From assembly GCA_001986395.2 (NCBI GenBank), contig MQVO02000009.1, forward strand, positions 1,178,001 to 1,242,000: a stretch of 64,000 nucleotides of DNA, read 5' to 3'. Positions 11,070-21,172 of this stretch are shown piece after piece. This stretch comes from Irpex lacteus. Lineage: Eukaryota; Basidiomycota; Agaricomycetes; Polyporales; Irpicaceae. Under the pieces are notes generated by a model, which saw only the letters and a program-made list of their open reading frames with translations, ran no database searches and had not been told where the DNA came from. Each line of letters starts with the position of its first letter. Within the stretch, counting starts at the first letter, position 1. The position numbers and the translations under genes were made by a program.

Positions 11070-12140
11070 GGTGTGGTGAGAGGGCTCGGTTGTCTGTCCA
11101 TATTGTAAGATAGCTATATTCAGCGAAATCCTGAGATAGGTGTTCCTCAGGTACGTCGCATATACCCCAGTCTATGATATCCGTTCTTAAATATCGCATA
11201 AATGCAGGTTTGGGCTTGGTTTTTGATTTTGATGTTGCTACACTTCTTCGCCGGTATAGGTTGCGAAGCAAACATTACCATCATCTGTAAAAAGCCAGGA
11301 CCTTTGTGTCATCGTTGCGTCTTCCTAGTAGGCAGTGAGCAAAACTGCCCTTGCTATACCAGCATATCCTAGGGCCAGAGCACCACCACGTCGAAGTGGA
11401 GAGGCTATGAGAGGCCAAGTGGCCGCCTGAAGTCAAGCCGCCCACTATGAAAACCACCCCTAAGTCGCAAGGTTTTGCAAGTGACAGCGAGTATACAGGA
11501 GCATGTATCATCTCAGTATGAGTGGTCTTACGAGCGCAAGGCGAGGCATGTCATGCTCGAGCTCCTGGTATGATTCAAGTGACCAACACGATAAGTGCGA
11601 AGTGAGTGGTGTTGTTACGCTGGCTATACAAGATTTACTCACGATGAAACAGCCCAACTCCTTCACGGTGGTGTGGTAAGAGGATTCGGTAGTCACAAGG
11701 TAGCTATATGCCGCGAACTCTTGGAAAAGCTGTTCCGCGGGTGCGTCGCTTACACTCTAGACATCATACCCTCACTTAGATGTGGCCTGCAGACGGGTTC
11801 GGGTCTATCTCTGATCTTTGACGCTACTGCACTTCTTCGTGGGCCTAGGTCGCGGATAATAAAGGATCGTGCACTACCTATCTCTCAAAAGCAAAGACCT
11901 CTGAGTCACCGTTGCGTCTGCGTTGTAAGCAGCGGGCAAATCTGCCCTTGCTATACTGGCGTATACTCAAGGTTCTCGAAGTGATAGCAAGTATAGCAGC
12001 GTGGATTGTTCCGGTATGGGCGGTCTCATGGGCGCAAGGCGAAGCGTGTCACGCCTGAGTTCATCCTATGATTACTAAAACGATAGGAAGTGACTCAAGT
12101 GAGTGAAATCGTTACGTGGTGGGCTCACGATGGAAACTGA
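11070..12140 (+). repeat. Degenerate tandem duplication, unit near 590 bases
   Basis: Two diverged direct copies start near 11071 and 11667. Shared landmarks in the same order: GGTGTGGTRAGAGG, AGATAGCTATAT/AGGTAGCTATAT, CACTTCTTCG, CACCGTTGCGTC-like, CTGCCCTTGCTATAC, GGGCGCAAGGCGAAGC-like and CTCACGATGRAA. No long reading frame is kept. The start overlaps the outer end of the inverted arm. Function unknown; it may be a relic of a gene or element. Confidence 0.55.
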
Positions 12141-12397
12141 CTAAGTCCTTGACCCCTGTTTTACACAGGACTGATCCCACATCATCCGTCTAATCCCGTC
12201 GATCCTGCAGAATGACCGTCCCTTCATATCGTAATGCACGGGGGCAGACGGCACCGCTGAGATGGATCCAGGAATATGCTTTCCAGAAAGGGAGATGACT
12301 AGTCCCCGAATGGAGGCGGTATATAGTCGCACCGTGTCTTCGATGTCCTCGATACTCATAACGTTATCCTCCCTCTTCTCTACAGAGACATAGGCAA
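12141..12397. other. Upstream region of the P450 gene
   Basis: No reading frame of note. A pyrimidine tract (TCCTCCCTCTTCTCTACAG) ends about 10 bases before the proposed P450 start. Confidence 0.3.
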
Positions 12398-14642
12398 ATG
12401 ACGGTTCTCGTCGAGATAGCGAGCTTTGTAAGTGCCAGAGTTTGTATACTAGTACGGTAGATTACAGCCATGACTGATGCACTCTCCTTTAGGCTACCTA
12501 TCTCATTTACCACTACCTCGAACCCGAAGATCCTAAGGCGCACTTCGCCTTGTTAATTATTACCCCAGCATCACTTGCCATCTTTCCAGCTCCTACGGCA
12601 GGCCTGCTCAGGTTTGCTCTTACTTTCTTACAATATTGGACCTCCATTGTCGTGTTCACCATCCTCTACCGTCTCTCTCCCTTCCACCCACTTGCGTCGT
12701 ACCCTGGTCCCTTCGCCGCCCGAATTTCGAAGTTTTGGGCGGCGTATAACACGTTCACGAGGGGTGACATGCATCGTACACTCAGGGCGCTACATGAGAA
12801 GTATGGAGAAGTCGTCCGTGTTGGTAAGCTAGCATCCATCATTCAATAGTCTAAAATCATTAACGGTGTATGGCGGTAGGTCCAAACGAGCTGTCGTTTG
12901 CTACTGTAGACGCTATACAGCCCATCTTATCGACGAAGATCTTCCCAAAAGGACCATGTACGCTTGCTTCTGCTCACAAACCCATTGGCCTGCTCACATG
13001 CATCTGTTTCTTAGATTATAATGTCCGTCGACAGGGCCATCTTTTGCCCCTCGATGGCCAACGTGACTTCGTGCAACACGCAGCCCGACGCAAGCCATGG
13101 GTGCGTGCCCTCAACAGCGACGCTGTTAAAGAGTTCGAGGGAGATATACGAGACAAAGTTGAACAGCTTGTAAAAGAACTCGAAGCCAGATCAAAAAGGG
13201 GCGAGACCATCGATATATCGATGTTTATGAGCTGTTTTGCGTGCGTCCCGGCTTGTACAGCTGTGTCTCAATGTCCTGAAAATACTTACTTTTGCATGTC
13301 TAGCTTCGACTTCATGGGATCTGTGATGTGAGCTGTCGGCGCATCTATACGAGAGGGACGTGGGTAGTTTTCTGAATTTGCCTACCTCATAGATTTGCGC
13401 AAGACTTTGGCATGATCAAGGCAGGAGGCGACGTACACGGATTCTGGCATCTGCTCGAAGAAGGGGTTTTGTATGCGGCCATTTCCCTTTGTTCCCATGA
13501 TATGATACTTATGTTTCACTCTCTGAAGCATTGCAGGGGCGCTGGGCCATGTTCCTTGGATGGTTCCTATCCTGACTTTGATTCCTGGTAGCGATGAGGG
13601 CATGAAGAAATTATCTGAGTTTGGTCAAGGACTCGCACAGGCGAGGTTCAAGGCTGGATCGGAGAGGAAGGACCTTATCTATTATCTGGTACGTCCGAAT
13701 CTCGCTGGTGTTGACCGTTTACATCTGAGCTGAAACGGTGGGTTATCTAGATGAGCGAGGATGATCCAACTCGCAAAGAGAAAGCCACACTCAACTCAAT
13801 CACAGCGGATGCAATGATGGGTAAGCTCAAACGTTCAAATGACAGATCCAACATCCTTCTGACAAACGTCGTTCAAAGCTGTCATCGCTGGCTCCGACAC
13901 AACGGCCTCAGCCCTGTCGCAACTGTGGTATTTCCTTCTCAAGAATCCGCAGTGTTATGCGCGACTACGTAAAGAAGTTCTTGCGGAGAATGACGGCGAC
14001 TATAACAGACAGGCTAACATGCCTTATCTGAACGCCTGCATGTGAGCTCACCTCATTGTATGTGACATGACACGCGACGCTGATGCCTGTTCTATAGCAA
14101 CGAGGCTTTGAGATTGTACCCTCCCGTCATTGGTTCTCTGCAACGTTGGCTGGAGCCTGGTTCGGGAGGGCAAGTTGTTGCTAATCAGTGAGACTTCAAT
14201 TTGCTGGTAATCTACTCAACGCTAACAGTCATGCCGATACAGCTATGTCCCAGAAGGCACCCAATTATCCGTCCACTTATTCACCCTTCACCGCTCCCCA
14301 GAGCATTTCTCCCCTATCCCCGATACTTTCTGGCCGGACAGGTGGCTCAGCGATCAAAGTCCATACACGCTCCCCACCGGGGAGTCTATCCCTGCGTCGG
14401 AAGTCAAGACTGACAGAAGTGTCTTCTTGCCTTTCAGCGCTGGCCCGCAGAACTGCGTCGGAAAGGCTATGGCAAACGTTGAGATGCGTGCGGTGACGGA
14501 AGCAATCGTTCGGCGATTCGAGAGGCTGGAGGTAGCGGATGATAGGAAGAGTATTGAGACGGTGGAACACTGGGAAGAAGGATTGAAGGACTTGTACGTG
14601 CAGGTTAGGCCAGCTCTGATGGTGAAGTTGATAGCTACATGA
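12398..14642 (+). CDS. Cytochrome P450 monooxygenase
   Basis: Eleven exons: 12398-12427, 12493-12823, 12880-12957, 13015-13240, 13304-13327, 13393-13470, 13529-13688, 13751-13820, 13879-14041, 14098-14187 and 14243-14642. They join in frame to 549 residues. The N-terminus is a membrane anchor (TYLIYHYLEPEDPKAH, then two hydrophobic stretches), followed by the Pro-rich hinge LASYPGPFAAR. Visible P450 signatures: I-helix AGSDTTA (near 336-342), K-helix ExxR in NEALRLYPP (near 389-392), PDRW, and the heme loop FSAGPQNCVGKA with the Cys ligand near 488. All catalytic landmarks are present, so it should be active: an ER-bound enzyme inserting one oxygen atom into a lipophilic substrate with electrons from the P450 reductase. 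The copia element starts 99 bases past the stop. Substrate unknown. Confidence 0.92.
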
Positions 14643-14741
14643 TTAATGGGGCGTTGTTCACCGTGTCGCTAACTACTGCGCATGCTGGTGCGATGACGAA
14701 AGTCAGATGAAGTCGAGTACGCCACGGAGGTGAGTGCTTCA

Positions 14742-15049
14742 TATTGAACTTTCCGGCCCGGCTCACGGACTTGCCCAATAGGGCGCCTTTCTTTTGTTTC
14801 ATATGACAACGCCTTTGTTCTTCGTCGCGCGGACATTCTCCTGCATCACAGGATTTCCTTTTCGAGTCGACTGTGGCTCTGTAGTATATATACCATCGCC
14901 CCCGCTCCTGACACTCCATTGTGCTCTTTCCTTTCGCACCTGGAATTAACTCGTACGCTCGTGTATCTAGGTCTTTACAGTGCGTGGTGGGATTACGACA
15001 GCGTATCCAGCCCCTGCCTATTGACGACGTCCCGAGCGACTCGTCTTTA
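14742..15049 (+). repeat. Left LTR of the copia element
   Basis: Begins TATTGAACTTTCCGG and ends ACTCGTCTTTA, so the termini are not the usual TG..CA. A TATA-like run (GTATATATA) lies near 14883-14891 and is the likely promoter. It matches the right LTR base for base once the MITE is removed. Confidence 0.92.
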
Positions 15050-15061
15050 GGTTATGAGCCC
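15050..15061 (+). other. Primer-binding site complementary to the initiator tRNA-Met anticodon arm
   Basis: GGTTATGAGCCC directly follows the left LTR. Its complement, GGGCTCATAACC, is the anticodon stem-loop of initiator tRNA-Met (CAT anticodon). Priming from an internally cleaved half-tRNA is known for copia in flies and for Ty5, so the same is inferred here. Confidence 0.7.
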
Positions 15062-15181
15062 CGCCTGGCTCTAATCTCCACCCGCTGTTCACCTTTCCGC
15101 GCTCTATCTGCGCATCGCTCCGCTCAACGTCCGCACACGCGTACTCAGGTCCGATCCATCTATCCCTAACCCTCCATCCTC

Positions 15182-16750
15182 ATGTCTGGCAGGAACTCTC
15201 CTGTCGCTGGCGGTTCAGCGTCGACGGGCCCCGTCCCCTCCGCTGCCGCTCACGCCACCTTTGGATCTGCTGGTCCGTCCGCCTCAGCTTCCGCTTTCGT
15301 CAAGAGCGGTACGGGTTACATTCTCCAGGTCAAACCTGAGACTATCCCTAAGCTGACCGGCGCGTCGACTTGGAAGACGTGGAGCACGCTGTTCATCCAG
15401 TATCTCCGCACCATGGGCGCTGAAAACCTCGTTAACCCGTCGCTCACTAAGCCCGCTGCTGGTGATGCTGACGAGGCCGACTGGTATCGCGCTGACGCCG
15501 CCGTCACCATGATTCTTCTGACCACCATCGATCCTTCCCTCCACCATCTCATAAACCACGAGACCGACTCTGCCGCTGAAATCTTCGCCAAGCTCAAGGC
15601 CAACTACTCCGCTACCACCACGCTGTCTTCGTTCCTCAAGTTCAAGCAGTACTTCTTCTCGTCTCTCGACGGCACGCGCCCTCTCGCTGAGCAACTTGAA
15701 GAACGTGGTCGTCTGTGGAAGGAGGTCAACGACTCTGGCATCCTCGACAGCAAAGAGCTTCTCAAGATCTTCGGTCTCCTCTCCGTCATCCCTGACTCCT
15801 TCGCCAACATCGTCGAACCTATCCTAGCTGTCACCGCGCCCAAGGATCTCAGCTTCGACGACATTCGCTCTCGCCTTCTCGACGAAGCCTCTCGCAAGGA
15901 CTCTTCCGCGTCCGTCAGCGCAGTTACCGCTGCTCCTCGCGCGCGAAAGCCCGCTTCGAAGAAGAAGAGTGGGAAGCACTGCGACTGGTGCAACTACGAT
16001 GGCCACGTCGAGAGTGAGTGCCGCAAGAAGGCTGCTCAGAAGGTGGAGGCCCAATCGAGGAAGGGAAAGGGGAAGGAATCGTCTGGTGCACCGTCGTCTA
16101 CTGGATCTGCCGCTGTACATGCTGTTTCCGTCGAAGACTCCGCGTCTGAGACCACCAATGCTACTGTTTTCTTCTACGCGGGCACTACGCCCTGGATGCT
16201 TGACTCTGGCTGCACGAAACACATGTCCAACAACATCAACGACTTCGCTGAGTACAAGGCTTTCGACACGGCTCGTATTGCCAAGCTTGCCGACTCTTCT
16301 ACGACGTTGGCGACACTCGGCTCTGGTCGCGTTGTAGGCACCACACAGATCGACGGCAAGGCTCTCACAGTGCAGTTCGACAACGTCTTATACTGCCCGA
16401 GCATCGCCTGCCCAACTATCTCGGTTTCTTGCCTCGATGCAAAGGGATTCTCCGTCGTCTTCTCAGACAATGGAGCTATGATCACCAAGGATAATAGGAC
16501 CGTAGGCATAGGTCACCTCAAAGGCGGTCAGTACTGGTTTGGACTCGCTGTTCAGGCCTCCTCTGTCGCCTCCTCCACTCATGTCGACTCTGCACCCATC
16601 GACCTCGCTCACCAACGCTTCGGACACTTGAACTGGGAGGCTCTTCAACAGCTTCGCGCTGAGAATCCTCCGGTCAAGGGTTTGAAGCTCAACGAGTCGA
16701 AACGCTCGCCTCATCCATGCGAAGGCTGCGTTATGGGCAAAATGCATTGA
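15182..16750 (+). CDS. Copia Gag, protease and integrase N-terminus, ended by an internal TGA
   Basis: 522 residues. Gag comes first (KLTGASTWKTW and the UBN2-like core). A CCHC knuckle follows (CDWCNYDGHVESEC, near 270-285). The aspartic protease active site is WMLDSGCTKHM (near 340). The last part is the GAG-pre-integrase zinc region (HQRFGH...CEGCVMGKMH). The frame then meets TGA at 16748-16750 and continues open on the far side in the same frame, so this is one original polyprotein. The stop probably came from CGA by a C to T change, or could be read through (inference). Confidence 0.88.
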   Translation: MSGRNSPVAGGSASTGPVPSAAAHATFGSAGPSASASAFVKSGTGYILQVKPETIPKLTGASTWKTWSTLFIQYLRTMGAENLVNPSLTKPAAGDADEADWYRADAAVTMILLTTIDPSLHHLINHETDSAAEIFAKLKANYSATTTLSSFLKFKQYFFSSLDGTRPLAEQLEERGRLWKEVNDSGILDSKELLKIFGLLSVIPDSFANIVEPILAVTAPKDLSFDDIRSRLLDEASRKDSSASVSAVTAAPRARKPASKKKSGKHCDWCNYDGHVESECRKKAAQKVEAQSRKGKGKESSGAPSSTGSAAVHAVSVEDSASETTNATVFFYAGTTPWMLDSGCTKHMSNNINDFAEYKAFDTARIAKLADSSTTLATLGSGRVVGTTQIDGKALTVQFDNVLYCPSIACPTISVSCLDAKGFSVVFSDNGAMITKDNRTVGIGHLKGGQYWFGLAVQASSVASSTHVDSAPIDLAHQRFGHLNWEALQQLRAENPPVKGLKLNESKRSPHPCEGCVMGKMH

Positions 16751-19729
16751 ACGACATTCCCCTCTTCCTCGACATCACGCGCTGAACATCCATTCGACCT
16801 CGTACACACCGATCTCGCTGGTCCCATGCAAGCCGACTCCGTTGTTGGCGGCCACAAGTTCTGGCTCACGTTCATCGACGACTTCTCTGACACGCTATGG
16901 ATCTACTTCCTACGCCACAAGTCTGAGCAGGAGTCGAAGTTCGACGAGTTCCGTGCTATGGTCAAGAACCAGTATGGCCGCGACATCAAGGTCCTCCGAT
17001 CTGACAGAGGGGGGGAGTACCAGTCGAAGAGCTTTATCGCGAAGCTCAAGTCTCTTGGTATCGTTCACCAGCGCACAAATCCGGATACTCCTCAACAAAA
17101 CGGCAAGGCTGAGCGCTACAACCGCACCATCGTTGAAGCTGCTAAGTCTCTTCTCCACGCCGCCGGTATGTCGTATGGGTTTTGGGAGGAAGCTGTGAAA
17201 ACAGCTGTCCACGTCCGGAATCGCGCCCCTAAAAAGGCTCTGGACTGGAGGACGTCTATCGAGGTTCTCACAGGCGAGAAGCCAGATGTTTCGTACTTCC
17301 GCGTCTTCGGCTGCCTAGCCTATCGCCAAATCCACAAGGATCATCGACGAAAACTCGAGCCTAATGCTCAGTCTCTCGTCTTTGTTGGGTATGAGGCGGG
17401 TTCTAAAGGTTACCGTCTCTGGAACAGGCATACCCATAAGATCGTCTCGAGTATCGACGTTATATTCGACGAATTGGTCTTTCCTTTCCTCGTTCCACCT
17501 TCCTCATCACCTTCGAACACAACCAATCCGCCATCCACTCAAGTCTCCTTTGACTTCATTCCCCTTCATACGCCCTCATCTGAGCCGGCTACTACCACGC
17601 CTCAAGTGCCTCCAACTCAACCATCGCCTCCTTCTGGTGCACCATCTACGACAACCGCTCCTACAGCTCCTTCTGCAGCTGAGCGTCCGTCACAGATACC
17701 GCGCCCATCCGTTCCCCCTCGTCCTTCCACACCTCCTGCACCCAAACCTGAGCCTAGCACTTCGCGAAGCAAGGGTAATCAACCAGATCAGTTCTTCACA
17801 CCGAAGTCTGAATTCCCTCCTTCTCCATCCAAACCCAAACGCGACCCTCGTGTTGTCCCACCTTCGCCCAAACTCGAACCCAACCTCAACCGCTCCTCTA
17901 CCGACTACAGCCCCATCACCAATCCTGATCATCGCGAACTCTCCAACGCTACGCGTCGCTCATCGCGGCCAAAGCCTTCGCGCGAGCAGAATCGGTTGAA
18001 CAGGCTATTCGAGGCTGCATCTGAGGAGGACATCCAACGTTCGACTCAGGCTAGAGGCAACAAGGTCCCGTACAAACCCCGAAGCAAAGCATCAGCCGTC
18101 ACCACTGACGAGGCAATCGCCTTTGCTGCTGCTGTTACGCCTCAGGGGGAGCCTCGCTCGTACAGGCAGGCTATGGGTTCTACGGATAGGGATGACTGGT
18201 ACGCAGCCATGGAGACCGAATTCAAAGGTTTACAGGACGCAGGAACTTGGGAACTTGTCGACTTGCCTCGCGGCCGCAAGGCTATTAAGAGCAAGTGGGT
18301 TTACAAGCTCAAACTCGACAAGGACGGCAACGTTGAACGTTACAAGGCACGGCTGGTAGCCAAGGGATTTGAACAAGTTCAAGGGATCGATTACGAAGAC
18401 ACCTTCGCTCCCGTCGCCCGTCTGGAATCCTGGCGATACTTAGTCGCTTTAGCTGCCATTCTAGATTGGGAAATCCACCAGATCGACTTTCACCAAGCGT
18501 ATCTGAACGGTTCTTTGGACGAGGAGGTTTACATGGAGCAACCTGAAGGTTTCGTGGTGGCTGAAGGCAAAGTCTGTCGCCTTCGGAAGGCAATCTACGG
18601 CCTCAAGCAAGCAGGACGCCAATGGTTCCTCACGCTCAAGGCAACTCTTGAAGATCTCGGCTTCGTCTGTCACGACACAGGCGACGTATCCATATTCCTC
18701 CGTCAACGAGGGGGAGCCCTCGAAATTCTCATCGTTTACGTCGACGACCTCACCATGATGGGCAACAGCCTCGCCCTGATTGAAGAAACCAAGGCCGCGC
18801 TCAAAAAACGGTTCGAACTCAAAGACTTGGGGGAACTCAAGCACTATCTCGCTATCCGTGTCACTAGGGATAGGGGGAGTCGTCTCGTCTACCTTGACCA
18901 GACTGTCTACATCAACTCTGTCCTTGTTCGCTTCCAACACGAGGATTGCAATCCCGCATCTACGCCTCTTCCAGTGGGCATCAAGCTGGAGAAAAACGAC
19001 GCGGATCCATCCGAATGTGATCCCACTCTCATCCACGAATACTGCAGCTTACTCGGCTCTCTCATGTATGCTTCCCTCGGTACTCGACCCGACATCTCCT
19101 TCGCAGTCGCTCGACTGTGCCAATACCAGTCCAATCCAACGCAGCAACACCTCAAAGCTGCGAAACACGTCCTTCGCTACCTTCGTGGTACCTCTGATCT
19201 CCGTCTTTGTCTAGGTCACGATGACGAAAATGGAGACGATCTTGTTGGTTTCACCGACGCCGACTTCGCGAGCGACATCGACAACTCCATCTCCATGTCT
19301 GGCTACACCTTCTTCCTTGGTCATGGCGCTGTCTGTTGGTCCGCTCGCAAGCAACGCTCTGTGGCAAAGTCTACCTTTGACTCAGAGTACTACGCGGCTC
19401 ATGAAGCTTGTCAACAACTCAAGTGGCTCGATGTCCTGGCTGATCAAATCGAACAACCTCTCCATCATCCAGTCCTCCTCCACTGCGACAACAAGAGTGC
19501 AGTTGACGCTTCTAAGTCACCCAACGTGAAGCATCGCTCGAAGCATACTCGCGTCACCGCTCATGCCGTTCATGAATGCGTTGACGAAGGCCTCGTCGAT
19601 TTGGTTCGAATTCCCGGAACCGATAACCCAGCTGACATCCTTACCAAGCCTTTACCTGCTGATGTCCATGCTAAACACCGCCTCTCTCTGGGACTCGTCC
19701 AGTATCGCCCTTCCGAGGGGGAGTATTGA
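16751..19729 (+). CDS. Copia integrase core, reverse transcriptase and RNase H
   Basis: Continuation of the gag-pol frame after the TGA. The first internal ATG is at 16826, but it probably has no start of its own. The integrase core shows the DDE residues: D in FIDDFS, D in LRSDRGGEY and E in PQQNGKAER. The reverse transcriptase has KARLVAKGFEQ, the FHQAYLNG block and the catalytic IVYVDDL. RNase H shows GFTDADFASD, FDSEYYA and LLHCDNKSAV. The ending DNPADILTKPL is typical of copia. The stop TGA at 19727 lies in the first bases of the right LTR. Apart from the internal TGA all catalytic motifs are intact. Confidence 0.93.
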   Translation, partial: TTFPSSSTSRAEHPFDLVHTDLAGPMQADSVVGGHKFWLTFIDDFSDTLWIYFLRHKSEQESKFDEFRAMVKNQYGRDIKVLRSDRGGEYQSKSFIAKLKSLGIVHQRTNPDTPQQNGKAERYNRTIVEAAKSLLHAAGMSYGFWEEAVKTAVHVRNRAPKKALDWRTSIEVLTGEKPDVSYFRVFGCLAYRQIHKDHRRKLEPNAQSLVFVGYEAGSKGYRLWNRHTHKIVSSIDVIFDELVFPFLVPPSSSPSNTTNPPSTQVSFDFIPLHTPSSEPATTTPQVPPTQPSPPSGAPSTTTAPTAPSAAERPSQIPRPSVPPRPSTPPAPKPEPSTSRSKGNQPDQFFTPKSEFPPSPSKPKRDPRVVPPSPKLEPNLNRSSTDYSPITNPDHRELSNATRRSSRPKPSREQNRLNRLFEAASEEDIQRSTQARGNKVPYKPRSKASAVTTDEAIAFAAAVTPQGEPRSYRQAMGSTDRDDWYAAMETEFKGLQDAGTWELVDLPRGRKAIKSKWVYKLKLDKDGNVERYKARLVAKGFEQVQGIDYEDTFAPVARLESWRYLVALAAILDWEIHQIDFHQAYLNGSLDEEVYMEQPEGFVVAEGKVCRLRKAIYGLKQAGRQWFLTLKATLEDLGFVCHDTGDVSIFLRQRGGALEILIVYVDDLTMMGNSLALIEETKAALKKRFELKDLGELKHYLAIRVTRDRGSRLVYLDQTVYINSVLVRFQHEDCNPASTPLPVGIKLEKNDADPSECDPTLIHEYCSLLGSLMYASLGTRPDISFAVARLCQYQSNPTQQHLKAAKHVLRYLRGTSDLRLCLGHDDENGDDLVGFTDADFASDIDNSISMSGYTFFLGHGAVCWSARKQRSVAKSTFDSEYYAAHEACQQLKWLDVLADQIEQPLHHPVLLHCDNKSAVDASKSPNVKHRSKHTRVTAHAVHECVDEGLVDLVRIPGTDNPADILTKPLPADVHAKHRLSLGLVQYRPSEGEY

Positions 19730-20308
19730 ACTTTCCGGCCCGGCTCACGGACTTGCCCAATAGGGCGCCTTTCTTTTGTTTCATATGACAACGCCTTTGT
19801 TCTTCGTCGCGCGGACATTCTCCTGCATCACAGGATTTCCTTTTCGAGTCGACTGTGGCTCTGTAGTATATATACTGTACTTCATCGCGCAGAGCGGATG
19901 GGGATGTGACGTGTGACAAAATATTTCGTAGCGGATGAGCGGATGGTGCGCCGAAATTTTGTGACATCCGTATGATGCGGATGGGGTAAGTGCCCCGCAG
20001 GGGCGAAAAAAATTGACCAAAAATCGCAATATATTTCTTTCAGCTGTCACAAGCGGATGGTTCCTGTGCGACGTGTGACAGCAGGGCTTTAGCGGTGAGG
20101 ATGGAGCGGATGTGACGTGTGACCATCCGCTCTGCGCGATGAAGTACAGTACCATCGCCCCCGCTCCTGACACTCCATTGTGCTCTTTCCTTTCGCACCT
20201 GGAATTAACTCGTACGCTCGTGTATCTAGGTCTTTACAGTGCGTGGTGGGATTACGACAGCGTATCCAGCCCCTGCCTATTGACGACGTCCCGAGCGACT
20301 CGTCTTTA
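19724..20308 (+). repeat. Right LTR of the copia element, split by a MITE
   Basis: Same 308 bases as the left LTR plus 275 bases of MITE and a duplicated TA. The LTR sequence resumes at ACCATCGCCCCCGC without loss. Confidence 0.92.
19875..20149. mobile_element. 275-base MITE with 26-base perfect TIRs and TA target duplication
   Basis: Ends are CTGTACTTCATCGCGCAGAG..., perfectly inverted over 26 bases. The left LTR shows the empty site (GTATATATACCATCG), which proves insertion with duplication of TA. Inside there are several GCGGATG heptamers and repeats of GATGTGACGTGTGAC near both ends. No coding capacity. TA duplication points to mobilisation by a Tc1/mariner/pogo-type transposase, not present here. 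Confidence 0.92.
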
Positions 20309-20460
20309 CTTCATGTTGTGACGTTGTTTGGTCACGATCCTACCGGAATAAGTTCGAGCGTCTCCCTCAATCTGCAACCCAATCACACGTAAATCAAACC
20401 CTGGCATCCATCCAGCCCTCTAACCACTCGCCCACCGTGACCCACCCTAACCAGAGCAAA

Positions 20461-21057
20461 ATGCCTCCCGCGGCCCTGATCGCGTCCGTCAGCAAGCATA
20501 TCAATAACAGCGAAGGAAACTGGGGCACCAGCCACTTTAAACTCGCCACACTCTCATCCCAAGTCACCATCTTATCCTTCGTGGCGCATGCAAATCCCGA
20601 CAACGCAGGAGATCCAAGTCTCGGGTTGCCTCCAACAAATCATTGGTCGCTTGTACTTGGCCTAGCCGACTCGGATGGGCCCAAGTCGTCCATCAGTATC
20701 GATGTCTTACCCAACGAGCCGGGTGAGCCGGGGATGCTGTGTCTCGAGAACGTTACGGACGGCGGACCTACCGACGAAATCCACAAAATGTCCTCAGAAG
20801 TCTCGTCCGGAACGACTGTAGCGGACGTACTGGCCGTAATCATCGCTCGCAAACGTGATAACTACACTTGCCATGCCGTCGGCGAGGGCTGTCGGTTCTG
20901 GCTACAGACAGTAGCGTCTGACTTTGTCGAGACGGGGCTAATGCCTAGTTCAAGTTGTGTCGCAGAGACCGTTCGTAGGGATTTGGAATTCTATTGGCCG
21001 TATCCTAAGACGGAGCAGCCGGTCATGAGGGAGATGAAAGCTGGGATTTTCAATTAG
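20461..21057 (+). CDS. DUF7770-like protein
   Basis: Single exon, 198 residues, starting at the ATG at 20461 (MPPAALIASVSK). The segments NHWSLVLGLAD, SSISIDVLP and GEGCRFWLQTVASDF..TGLM fit the fungal DUF7770 family as I know it. These proteins are small, soluble and of unknown function. There is no signal peptide or membrane segment. The gene begins 153 bases after the copia element. A decayed paralogue lies at 33888-34330 on the other strand. Family assignment is from memory of motif shape, not a search. Confidence 0.65.
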   Translation: MPPAALIASVSKHINNSEGNWGTSHFKLATLSSQVTILSFVAHANPDNAGDPSLGLPPTNHWSLVLGLADSDGPKSSISIDVLPNEPGEPGMLCLENVTDGGPTDEIHKMSSEVSSGTTVADVLAVIIARKRDNYTCHAVGEGCRFWLQTVASDFVETGLMPSSSCVAETVRRDLEFYWPYPKTEQPVMREMKAGIFN

Positions 21058-21172
21058 TAGACATAAGTGCAGCGTGGACGTTGGATCTATAGTAGCAGCT
21101 AGTCGAAAGCTAGAAACGAATGTAAAGCTCCGAACCTACAAGCTTATGTAAGCTTAACGCCACATCGCTGCC

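Larger units (their letters stand above)
7725..11110 (-). repeat. Right arm of the large inverted duplication
   Basis: Reverse-complement partner of 2340-6075. The homology starts near 7725, inside the shared upstream region (GAGCCAGGCACGA on this side, TGCCTGGCTC on the other), and ends near 11110 (GGTGTGGTGAGAGGGCTCGG). Substitutions are scattered throughout, so the duplication is not recent. Confidence 0.85.
14742..20308 (+). mobile_element. Ty1/copia LTR retrotransposon, young copy
   Basis: Two LTRs of 308 bases (the right one enlarged to 585 by a later insertion) are flanked by a 5-base target duplication, CTTCA, at 14737-14741 and 20309-20313. I find no base difference between the LTRs by eye, so insertion was recent. 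The internal part has a primer-binding site, one gag-pol frame of about 1515 codons broken by a single TGA, and a purine tract GAGGGGGAG at 19715-19723. The domain order protease, integrase, reverse transcriptase, RNase H is diagnostic of copia. It inserted between the P450 gene and the DUF7770 gene. Confidence 0.95.

Noticed and set aside
17364..17999. 211-codon frame overlapping copia pol
   Set aside because: A shadow in another frame of the Pro/Ser-rich linker between integrase and reverse transcriptase.
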